DNA of 64,000 nt from Amoebophrya sp. A120 (Eukaryota > Sar > Dinophyceae > Syndiniales > Amoebophryaceae). The first letter of the stretch is position 1. Each line of letters starts with the position of its first letter. Location: positions 302,722 through 366,721 of the forward strand of contig CAJINV010000017.1 in NCBI GenBank assembly GCA_905178155.1. The letters are read 5' to 3'. The translations under genes were made by a program, and so were the position numbers. The notes beneath the pieces were generated by a model. That model was not told the DNA's origin. It did not search any database and saw only the letters and a list, made by a program, of their open reading frames with translations. This document shows positions 15,401-27,400 of the stretch, one piece after another.

Positions 15401-18400
15401 ACGGGACGTTGTTCGATTTGGAAATCTCCTTCGCCGGCAATCCGCCGAATTTCCTCCCGATCAACAACTTGCAGTTTATCCAGCACGATCTAGTTTCGTA
15501 CAAACAGGAATTCCAGTTGCGGATCGATCCATTGTATGGGTTCGGTCAGGTGCAGTTGAAAGTCACCGGGTCGAATCTGAAGTCCCTTGCGCCGGAGCTG
15601 CCGAACTGCGTCTGGAACTACGGCACGTACATGACAAGATTGACCGTGTTCAATTCCAGTTACGGCGAGTGCGACGTGCCGTTATTGAAGGACATCATCC
15701 CGTCGCAAGCGGAGTACGACGCAATCGAGCTGCCGCACGACATCAACGTCGACATCACACTGGACGGGGGAGAAACGAGGTCTTACTTCTCGGTGATTTA
15801 CCAGTTCATCGCGCACTTCCAGATTCTCGCGCTCTCCCCGAACCGGGGGATTTGGTCGGGTGGAACGCCGTTAGAGGTTCTCGGGGATTTCTTCATCAAG
15901 TCCCCCCAGCTCTTCTGTCGCTTTGGCAACGTCGAGGTCCCTATCAAATGCAAAAATGTCTGGGTCTGGAAGAATGCGAGATTTGTCATGCTGATCTGGC
16001 ATGGCCCTTAAATCTGTATTGCGTGGCCACAAACAGCCTCTCTCGCCTGTCATGCAATAACGCAGTTTCTCATGCGGAATACGCAGCACAGAAGCACGAA
16101 GCAACTTGTCATGCTTGGCGGCGCATTACACTGCATTTGTTATTGACTGACTTGCATCACAAGTTTCGAGACCCAGACATTTTTGCATTTGATAGTCCCG
16201 GCGGTGTACGTGAGTAGACTGCTCTTGACCTGCGTTGCCCCGGCCTTACCCCGGCCGACCACCGTGGACGGGCAAACGGCGTACCCCTTTTCCTACTCCG
16301 TCGATGCGCAGCGGTTTTTGCCCGCGCTGGACGAAAACGGCCAGCAGATCTTCTGGTACGCGATGGAAGAGCCGGTTTTGGACTTGATTAAGCCGGACAT
16401 CGGGCCCTACACGGGTGATACGAATGTCACGATTAGAGGAAAGTTTTTCCAAGACGTGTCCTACCTGTCCTGCAGCTTCGGGGTGTTCATCACACCGGCG
16501 TTTTACGTGAACGCGACGGCGGTGCAGTGCGTTGTGCCGCCGTGTAAGGACGCGTTTGGGACTTCGATCTCTATGACGGACAACGGCTTTTTCCAGGCCT
16601 GTTTCGGAACCGTTGCAGTGAAATTGACCATGAATCAAGAGGAGTTCTACGGAAATCTCACCTTCGAGTACACGAACCGGCAACGGATTTTACAGGTGTA
16701 TCCCTGGTCGACTTCCTTCGAGCCGATCGACTTGTTCGTTTTGATCAACGGAACGAATTTCGCCGAGGAGGGCATGTACTGCCGGTGGTCGACGCCGGAC
16801 GGGTCGCATTTGGACCCGGTGAAGGCGGTGGAAGTGCAAAAAGAGTCGATGCGGTGCCGGGTGCCGGGGTTGCCGCCAAAGTACCAGATCGACACATCGA
16901 TCGTGCAAGCGGGGTCCGCCGGCGCGATTCACGACACCGTGATTGGGTACTTGGAGATCTCGCCCAACCCCGACCAGGACTACACGCGGGACCGACTGCC
17001 CTGGACCTGGTACCGACCGGCCATCGTGAAGAAGGTGATGCCGGAGACGGTGTACCACGGGAAGCCCGTGCAGGGGGCTTTTGTGATTACCGGAAGACAT
17101 TTTAGGCGGTTGGACGCGGAACGGGAGCTGCAGTGCCAGTGGTTTGCGGACGCAACAAACCCGGCGAACTACGAGTTGGTGCAGGCACACTACCAATCGC
17201 CGACGGAGGTCCGGTGTCAACCGACGCAGGCGGTGTATTCTTCCACCGGGTTGGACATTTCGCAACTGAATGTTCCGACGAGGATCGAGGTCGGCATGTC
17301 GCAACTAACCTACTCCGTTTCGCAACACACGGTGATGGCTGAGCCATTTGTCGATTTAGTGCACCACTACGAGCCGAGTCCGATCAACCCGCTGATTCAG
17401 ATCCAGTTCCCGGCGTTAGATTTCGACTACGACAACTTGAACCTCGGGGGAGCACCGAGGTGTATCCACCTCGGGGGGTGCACGCTCGGGTTGCGCGGAC
17501 ACAATCTCTGGAACCCGATGCTGAACCATCTGAATAAGCTGTACGTTGTCGTCGGGGACACAATTGTAGAGGCCAGGCACTGGTTCGCCTACCCGTACGG
17601 CTCCAGACGGAAGTACGCGACCTTCAAAGCGCCGCCGGTACCCCACAGGGCCGATTTGGCGAGAAACGCCGCGGTGTTTGTCACGAGAAACTTGCAAGAT
17701 TTGTCCACCGCACGGTTCGATTACAGGATAACGTACGTGAAATTAGATGCGGGGAAGTACTACCGGCCGGAATTGCAAAACGGAACCGCGATTCCCTGTC
17801 CCCGTGGTCACTACTGCGAGGGGGCGCTGCAGACGAACTTCTCCGAGTGGCTGGTGCCGCCGACCGAGCCGCTGCCCTGTGCGTCCGGAACGTTTCAGAA
17901 CTTCACCGGGCGGGGCGACTGCAAGATCTGCGAGGAGGGGACGACCTGTCCGGAAACCGGGATGGGCGAGCCGATCCAGTGCGCCGTCGGCTACATCTGT
18001 TGGACGCGGGGCGGCTGGGACGCCGCGATGCCACTGTGTCCGAGCGGAATTCTGTGTCTCCGTCCGCCTTACGGGAAGTCTTCGCTCTACATCGCGACGA
18101 CCAGCCGGATCCGCCGGCTGCTCATCGCTTCAGAAACGGGAGATCCGAAGTACTTGGAGCAATTACTAGATCTTGTGCAAGACGACGAGATGAACGACTT
18201 CCTCTCTTCCACCCAGATCACCAACGCGGAGAGGAAGGTTTTGAAGGAAAACATGTTCAAACCCAGGCTGTTGGAAAAGATCCAGCGCTTCAACGAATCG
18301 CTGCAGGCGGAGCGGCGTGCGATCTTCGCGTCGGGGAACGACAAGCAATCCATCTTCGGCGTCGAGGGGATCGATACAGACGCGGCGCAAGCGAAGGAAA

Positions 18401-21400
18401 ACTTCCTCTCCCGAAAAGCGCAGGCGAAGCGGTTGCTGCGGCAGTTCGTTTTGCCCGATGGACAAAGGTACCACAAATCCGTCGGGGCCGAGCCGCCAAT
18501 CCGGAAGAAGAACATCATCACCTCGCATGCGAAAAACCAACTCTACCACGAGTACACCACGACCAGCCGGTCGATCTTCGACGAAACTGCGAAGGGGAAA
18601 GTTCCTCTGGACGAAGAGGAGGAGGGCGAAGAGAACACGCTGCACTTTTACAGGATGATACGCATTGCAAAACTGTCGTACGTAGTAGAAATTGCATCGC
18701 AAATTTTTCCAGAAGAAAGCACAGAGTTTGATGTCATGCGGATTCAGATTAGCAAGCAGGTTTGTCATGCAGAACTGCAAGTAAAACTAAAAACTGCCAC
18801 TACGACATTTTCGCCGAGGATAATTGATGAACCATTACTACTACGACCCGGACGAGTTGACCTACATCATCGACTCACACCAAGCAATTTGGGAGGCGAT
18901 GGACATGCCGGAGCGCCGACGTGCGCTGCTGACCAACGTGATCGGCAGCTCGATCGAGGAGATCGCGAAGGGCGTGGAGGCGGAGAAGAAGAAGGTGGAG
19001 TCCGTCGGCGTGCTCCCCTCGAACAAGCACTTCGGACCTTTGGGCCGGGGCGATTTGGATCTGCACGAGGACGGGCTGCAGCGAATCCGGGAGATTCTCT
19101 ACCGGAAGAAAGCAGACAGACGGGAGCTGCAGGAACGCGATGCGCCGACGATCACCGGCCTACCGATTCAGGTCGTCCCGTGTCCGGCGGGTGTGTACTG
19201 TCCGCCCGGGTCGATGGCGCAGCAAAATGCGGATGGGTCGTTTCAGGTGGTGTCCGCGAGCCAGTGCTCGATCCCGGGGGTGGTGTGCACGCCGGGAACG
19301 AGCGTACCCGTTGCGGTGGACACCACCGTGCCCGCGGGCATGTACGTCGACCCGCAGTCCGGGTTACTGGTCTCCTGTCCTCCCGGATACAGCTGCCCGG
19401 GCGGGTCGCAGACCAGCGGACTTCCCTCCGCTTGCCCACCGGGGCAGTTTCTGGACTCCGCGGGGGGCGGTCAATGCCGGACCTGCACCGCGGGTACCGC
19501 GTGCTCCGGCTTCGGCGGGGCGCTTCCGGAGCCCTGTCCCGCGGGGAAGGTGTGCGTCTTCCCGGGTAGGTCCGGCTCGGTGTTCAACTGCCCGGCCGGG
19601 AGTTACTGCCTGCCCGGGACCTTCACGATGAACTCCAACGCGGTCGTGCCGGCGGGCTTTAACGCGCCGGTGATTTGCCCGGTAGGGACGTATTGTACCC
19701 AGGGGACAGGGAAAGTCGAAGTGGACGACCTCGACCCCATGGCGCCGAAGAACTGCGTCGAGGGGACGTTTTGCGGCGTGAACGTGACCAGTCCCGGCGG
19801 GACGGACAACTGCCCCCTCGGGTGGTACTGCGAGCGTGGCGTTCCGTTCCCGAAACCCTCGCCCCCCGGACATTACGTCTCCGACTACGGCCAGGAGTAC
19901 CCGGCGAAGTGCCCACCGGGTCTTTACGCGGACGTCTGGGCGTCGATCCAGTGCAAGCCCTGTCCCGCCGGTTTTGAGTGCGGACAGGATGGAACGGAGG
20001 ATCCGAAACCCTGTCCGGAGGGAACGTTCCGGGACGCCAGGGGGGATCCTTTGGAAAACGTGTTCTGCAACCCCTGTCCGCAGGGCACGTGGTCGCCGAA
20101 CACGCAAGTGAAGCGCGAGGAGGACTGTTTGGATTGCGACGAGCGGTACGTGTGCTCCATCGAGGGGATGGTCCGGTTCGCGACCATTGAGCAGCCCTGT
20201 CCGCAGGGCGCCCCGCCGACGGAGATTTGCTACCAGAACTCGCTCGGGACCGACTGCCCGCCGGGTTTCGCCTGCGCCCGAGCCACCACCCAGTACACCG
20301 CCGGCGACTTCCCCTGCGACCCGGGGTACTACTGCGCGCCGCGGACGGTTCCGCGAGAGATGCGCAACTTGCTGTGTCCCGCGCAGTACTTCTGCAAGGA
20401 AGCAACGCGGTCCTCGGCGAAGAACCAGTTTCCGTGCCCGGCTGGGTTTTTCTGCCCGGCAGGGACGGCGGCGGAGTCGATTCGTCCCGCGGGGTCGAAC
20501 CGGCTAGAAACGAAATACTACAATGTCCGGTCCTGCGACAGCTTCATGCTCACGATCAGCACCTACGCGTGCCAGTTCTACACCTTCTCCGGCCCCGCGA
20601 CGGAAGCGCCGCGGACGGAGGCGGGGGAGTTGATTTTCCCCATGGCGATCCCGAAGGCGAGACGCGTTTTGTCGATTTTAGGGCTGGATTCCCGCCCGAC
20701 GCAAGAGATGGACGATGTCACCGCGAAATCGATTTTAGCCGAGTACATCTTCGACGTAGAGACGGATCGGCAAAAGGAGTACGAGAAGCACACTGGCCCG
20801 GCGGCGCGCAGGTCCCTTCACGAGGCGAAGAACCCGTTTACAAAGATGGAGGAGCTGACGAAGGCGGAGCAGAAATTGTTCGAGACCAAGGCGAAAGTTT
20901 CGCAGGAAGCCGCGCACATTTTGCTGCAGTTCTCGCCCAAAACCGATTTGCCACTGCTATCTTACAACACCGCGAAGCAGTTGCAAGACATGCACCACGC
21001 GGTCACCGACCCGTACAACATGCCGAAGACTTTCGAGATGCTCGGGAATCTGCGCGACCCGTATTTGTACCCGGAATCGGCGTACGAGTTCATGGAGAAC
21101 ATCCTGTCCGAGCAGTTCGCGTACACCGAGGTGGAAGACGAGGACGACGAGGACGATATGAACGAGCCGCTCTTCTTCAGCGAGCCGAAGGTCGCCTCCG
21201 TGCAGGTCGGGGGCACCGCCGGGTTTGTTTCCAACGTTTATCAGCCACAAGCGCTGCCGGGGGCCGGCGTTGCACCTTCTAGGTTCTCGAGTAAGACGAT
21301 GTATTTGAATGACATTTACGGAAACGACGACGTCCGGTACGATCAGGAAACGACATTTCTCCCTGGGCATTTCTCGGTGGAGGAGGCGTTGTACGCGGTG

Positions 21401-24400
21401 ACGAGGGAATTGATGATGAATACGACGTGCAAGATTATGTTCTTCAACTTCATGCTGCGCACGATCGAGGATTTGGCCGCGAAATCCGCACAGTTCGCGG
21501 TCGAGGAGAAGGGGCCGGAATTCTACCAGGTCGATTGGCACGACGTGGGTGAGGCGAACGAATCCCTGCCGCCCGACCTCCGGGGGTCCAGCTGTGCGAC
21601 GAGGACGCTCGTGAAGACTTTCAAGAACCGGATTATGAAGATTGTGGCGCGGGAGCGGCAGAACGGCATGAAGGATCTGGTGAAAGAATCAAGGATGCGC
21701 TTGTTTCCACATTTGAAGGAATTAGAAGACAGGATTGGCAAGGTTGTGGCGGAAGGAGGGAACAAAGGCACAGCAGCTGGAGCAGCAGCTGGCTCTCCCA
21801 GCGAAAAACAAGAAGCAGCACCGCAGGAAGAGAAGCGCACTTCGTTTATCAACGTGGACACTTTGCGCTCGACAACGCGGAGGTTGCGCGCGTGGATGTT
21901 CGGAGGCGATTCCCCAGATGTAGAGGAGGAGTCGGCTGGCGCGAATGCAGCCGCAACCCCCACTGCTGTAGCAACGTCAACATCTACTACCAAGGCGTCT
22001 ACTGCGCAAGAAGACCAGCTGAAAATCCCCCGGTCCTGGGGACCGGCGATCGACGCGCGGGGCTTGGCAGAGGAGATTTTGGTGCGACGGGAATGGAGTT
22101 TGGAGCAACATGCGCTCTCGCCTACGAGCATTTTCCGGGTGGTGGCGCCGGAAGCCTGGCGCATGGCGACGGGGGTGGATCTGTACGACCAGTACCGAAG
22201 CATGCGGAAAAGGCGCGAGTTGCTCCGGCTTCCGGGTCCCGAAGGAGAACAAACAAGCTCTTCAATCCAGCCTGTCATCCCCGTCCTCGACGAGAGTTTT
22301 GACGACCCACTATCCGAAACCTCCCTGCGCCGCCGCGCCATCGAGATTCTCGCGCTCGACGCGTCTTCTCTACCGGACAACAGTCGGGAAGTCGCGACGT
22401 TGGTCGAATCCCTGCGCTACAACAGCATGCGGAACATCCAGGAGAACCGGCTGCTGGAGGAGAAGTCCGAGGAGGAAAAGAGAAGAAAGCTGCAGACCCT
22501 CGGGGTCGCGAATTCCAAAAACGACACGATCTCCTTTCGCGGGGAATCCATCCTGCTCGACAGCAACCAGGTGCTCACGGTCACGCAGTACGAGATCTCC
22601 GAGGTGCCCTACTTCGCGATTCCGAAGGTGGACCGGGATACGAAGGCGCTCTGTCGCTTCTGCGACCCGGCGAAGGAGGAGTTACTCCCTGGCGCTTTTG
22701 TCTACGACAACGTCAACTGCCCGGTTTGCGACTACCACTACGAGTACCGCTCGCTGAAGTGCCCGAAGGGAACGGAGTCTCTGTTCCGCTCGTCCCAGCC
22801 AGACGACTGCAAGCAGACGGGGACGGTTATTGCCGCGATGAACGCGTACGTTTGTTACCCGCCGCGCATCTGTTGGGAGACCAACTACCGTCGCGAGATG
22901 GAGAACAAGCCGCGGCCCGAGGGCGAGGCGCTATACATCCCGAGCACCGAGGAGTTCTGCGGCCCTCGGCTCCCCGTCTCCGCTTTGTGCGGCATGAACT
23001 ACCCGCAATTCCTCACCGGGGGCATGCAGCCCCTGGAGGCGGTGAAGGCGAACCCGATGATCAAGAAGTCCTTCGTGTGGGGAGACCCGCTGCCGAATAG
23101 TAACAAGGTGGTGACGTTTTTGGGTTACGACCCGGACATCGAGTGTGTCGAGTTCCCCAACGACTGTACGTGGCCGATCCAGAAGGTGTCCATGCAGCCC
23201 ATGGACATGATCGTGCTGCAGATGAACTTCACGAAGGTGCACCAGGATATCCGGTACAACGCGCAGGGCGGTGGACATTACCTGATCTACATCATGACCA
23301 GCTCCTTCGAAAATCTGCTCTTGTCCGAGGGCTCGACTGCAAGAAATAGGCTATTGGCAGGTCACGCCCTGCCCCCGTACTTCAAACGCGAGCGAAATGA
23401 TAAGTTGCACCACTACTTCGAGATCAAGGTCTTCGCCCTGTACGCGTTAGATATCCGCGTCGAGATCCATTTATTGCACGGCATCCACTTACCGCGACTC
23501 GCTTCGTTCAACGAGACGATAGATTTGAAACTGTACTCCCCCTTCCGGACCTGGGCGGGCACGCGGAAGTTCTTCATTGCGTTGCTGGACAAGGATTTAC
23601 TGAACAACGGGGAGTACGAACTGCCCTACAACATGCCGCCCGACCAAGCGAACGTCGCGAAAACCGGGGAGAAACAGATCCTGATCGACTTGGCCCGGTA
23701 CGAGTCCCCGGATTTCAACAACGAGCCGCAGAACGTGCTAAACGATGGTGAAGAGGACGCTTTGTTCTCCCTGCAGACCCAAAGTAACATCTTCTGGAAC
23801 GTGGAGCGGATTCAGACGGTGGCGATGAGCTGGATCCCGTTCTTTTCGAACTGTGAGGACTATGACAGCCACATCGTGTTCTGGGACTTGCTCGAACAGC
23901 CGGAGGGGAGGTTGGACAAGAAGCGCGGGCGCTGCGTATCCTGAGTAAAAACGTACCCACCCCAGAGTCGAGATGGGGAATTTGCAACACAAACCTAGGA
24001 GTTTTAGGAGTCACGCGTGACAAGTTTCAGTCCGTAAGGTAGTGCAAGTTAGCAAGGAAAGCCGCATCACAAATCCACCCTCTGATCCTGTTTACAGCAT
24101 TACAAGTTCCAAAACACGATTGGAAATGGCTCTCATGGGGATGCGCATCACAAATGTTCCTGTCGTGGCAAATCTGCATGACAACTATGGCGTGGGTACG
24201 TTTTTACTCAGGATACTGCGACGTCGAGGAGCCGGACGAGGAGGCGTGTCCGAACGCGGCCGAGGGGCTATGCATTGCAAATATGTCTGGGTCTGGAATA
24301 AAAGTGGAATTTGAATTTGTATTGCGTGTCTTGCATTCCTAGAAAATCTGCGTTGCGTGAGCAGCAGCAGAGCCGCTTCCTTTGTCATGCGAAAACGCAA

Positions 24401-27400
24401 TTTGTAATGCGTGCTAGACATTAGAAAGCGTTTAAAAAACTTGCCATGCGTGGCTGCCATGGCAGGCGTTGCAATTAGCAGCGAGTCTGCATCACAGGTT
24501 TCCAGACCGAGACATATTTGCACTGCATAGGGGGGCCAGGATGACGATTGCGAAATTTACGATAAGGACGAGGTGAAGCCGGTGGCAGAGTTGTTCTTGG
24601 ACTTCAACACGATGGAGATCATCATCGAGCCCACGGCGGACAACTGCGAGTTTGTGCTGAAGTGCAGCTACGAGGAAGAGAAGTCCGAGGATAACATGAA
24701 TACCGTCTGGCGCGAAATCGAGGAGGAAGAAACCAGCATCTACTACATCACCCGCGATCCCATCGAATACGAGATCTACATGGAACCGTCCGACTTCTGG
24801 GAAGAAAATTTCCTCGGCACCGACGACTTGGTCCCCGTGGGCTTCGGCGCGGAGGAGCGTGAGGGGCCGTACCCGCGGCACGTCACGTTCAACATGGACT
24901 TCTACCAGATGACGCCAGGGAGGAAGCGGTTAATCGGGGCGGAGATGTCCTTAGGCGAATTCGACGACGACGATGCGGAAGTTGGGTACTGGCTATTGAT
25001 CACGTTTTACCAAAAGGAAAAATCCCCCCTCCCCATATCAAACCGAAGTTTCTGATGCTGGATTTGCGTACTCAAATCAGATCTGTCTTGCTGGCGAGGA
25101 CTGCAGGCTCCTGCCGAGCCTGAGTAGAGAGCTTTTGGCCTAGACGCTTAGCATGAGAAACGTCTATGCTGTAGGCCCAACAGCATGACAAACCGCCTGC
25201 ATAGTGCGGCAGAGCCTGCGGAGTTGTCTTCTTGCAAGACAGACTTGATTTGGGATCTCAAATCAGCAAGACAAATTTTCGGAAACATACCAACCTTTTC
25301 GATATGGGGAGGGGGGATTTTTCCGCTCAATACGTTTGCCGCCATGGACTGGCCCGACCTGATGAACAACTTCCAGCTCGGAACGCCGGTCTACATGGTG
25401 CTCTATGCGGTCGTGGGTCTCGCCTCCGTCTTTATGTGTGTTGCGGCCTGGTGCATGGTGCGGCTCGGGTCGAAGAACATGCGGCAGCCGCCCGTCGATT
25501 TGTTTGAGTCGTATGAGTTTATGCTCTTCTGGCCGCTCCAGGGGGTTTTGATCGCGTCCGTGCCGGTCATGGTCTTGTTCGGGATAATTGTAATGATCAC
25601 CGAAGTGGACCCCACCAGGACGGTGCCCTGCGAGTTCATCCGCCTCGACGAGATGGGTGCAATTGTGGATAAAAAATGTCTCCAGGGGAGGTCCGGGGTG
25701 TCGTTCTTCCTTGCTGGCTTCTTTATGCTCTGGTCGGGTTCGAAACTCATCGTCCCGAAGTTGCGGGTGGAAGAAAGTCAGTACTTGCTCACGCAAAACA
25801 CGGTGAGACTCACGACCACAGAACTCATCCCCGTTCCGCCCGCACAGAAGACTCTCGTGGAGCAACTCCCGATCCGGTGGAAGCGGTGCCACCTGATCTG
25901 GTGCTCGATGCTGATCACATTACCCCTGGTTGTAATGTTGGAGTTTTCCTACGCCGGATTTTTCGGAGAAAACGCCGTCGAATTTATCGTCGGATTTCGC
26001 GTGTTATGCATTGCAAAAGCATCGTACTCTGCAGTACCAATAGCACTTGAAAAAAATTAGAGCCTGTCATGCGCGATCACGTATAGAAAAAAAAGCAGAT
26101 CTACTGTCATGTCTTCCGACTGCTATCAGTACGAGCGCGATACTTTTGCACACTGGATAGCCGTTCATGATGTTCACGGAGGGAGTTTTGTCTAAAGCAG
26201 TTCGGGAAGCCCTGCTCGTCGGCCCGTTGTCCGCGGCCTGCGAGGTCGTGTTGTTTGTGGCAACAATGGGTGCCGATGATTTCATGGACTTCATTGACGG
26301 TTACTTCACCGAGTTGGTGCTGGCCATTGGGGAGCGGCTGTTGCTCGGATCGATCATCGCATTAGTGGACGAAACCGCGGCGGCTGCGATCAAGTGGGTG
26401 CGCAGCAGGGGCTGGTACTGGATGGTCAGGTCGATTTTCAAATCGGAACGAGTTGGCGGAAAGGGCGGAGGAATCATCTACAACGTGAATGACCCGGACG
26501 ATGCGGATTCTCAGGCCGAGGAAGAAGACGAAGAGGAGGAGGAAGAATACGAAAGGAGATTTCAATTCTGATATTTTTGTCCTGAGGCTGAGCTGATGTG
26601 CTTGTGACCAAAAGCTGCAAAGTGAAAGTTGAACTGCGTTGTTCCAATCTGATTCACTTATGGCTTGCTTTGCAGAATAAAGGAAAAGGCTACGATGATC
26701 CGCCGCTAGGGTCGTGACTACAAGTACTGACTTCTACTTTACACAGCTCATAACTTCACGAGCCAGCAGCAGCATTGGGCGTCCAGGATGAAAACTACGC
26801 ATTTCCTTTCCATACCCCGGACGAAGAGGAAGAAGAGGATATGGGATTCTCAAATGTTACATTCTCGGCTGTTACATGATTTACCATGCAGAATGGTCAT
26901 CGGCATCGGCGCGATAAAGCTGGCGCGCGTGACAAATTCAAAGTCTCGAAGGGGTAAGTAGCATGGAAGTCCCTTGCAAATTTGTATACGCAAGAGGCGC
27001 AAAGTACCCCCACCCAATTTTGCTACTCTTGCAGTGCAAATTCATGTAACAGCTGTGAGTGTAACGCTTGAAAAGTCCATAGAGGAGGAGGCGGTCGTGG
27101 AAGAGGCCATGGAGGAGCACATCGGTGGTGGTGGCGCGGTACGCATCGCAAATGTGTCTGTGTCTGGAATCACGAATCGCATTTGTGATGGTAACTTTCG
27201 ACTAAAGACAAAGACCTGCATTGCATAACAAGCAACAATGGAATGCACTAGATTGTTGCCGCTCGGACGAGGCGTTTCTCGTGCAGGATAGACATGAGCA
27301 AGTCTTCGCTTGTTTACCTCTGATGCTGGGACATGCATCACCGTCTTCGCGGGCGGTCATGTAAAATCTAAATCTGCATATACAATCTTCCAGAAGTAGG

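Noticed and set aside
26954-27052. GTAAGTAG...GTAACAG as a GT-AG intron in the linker of the giant gene
   Set aside because: It lies wholly inside element F1, whose TIRs and exact TSD GAGGA explain the break and restore a continuous glutamate-rich frame.
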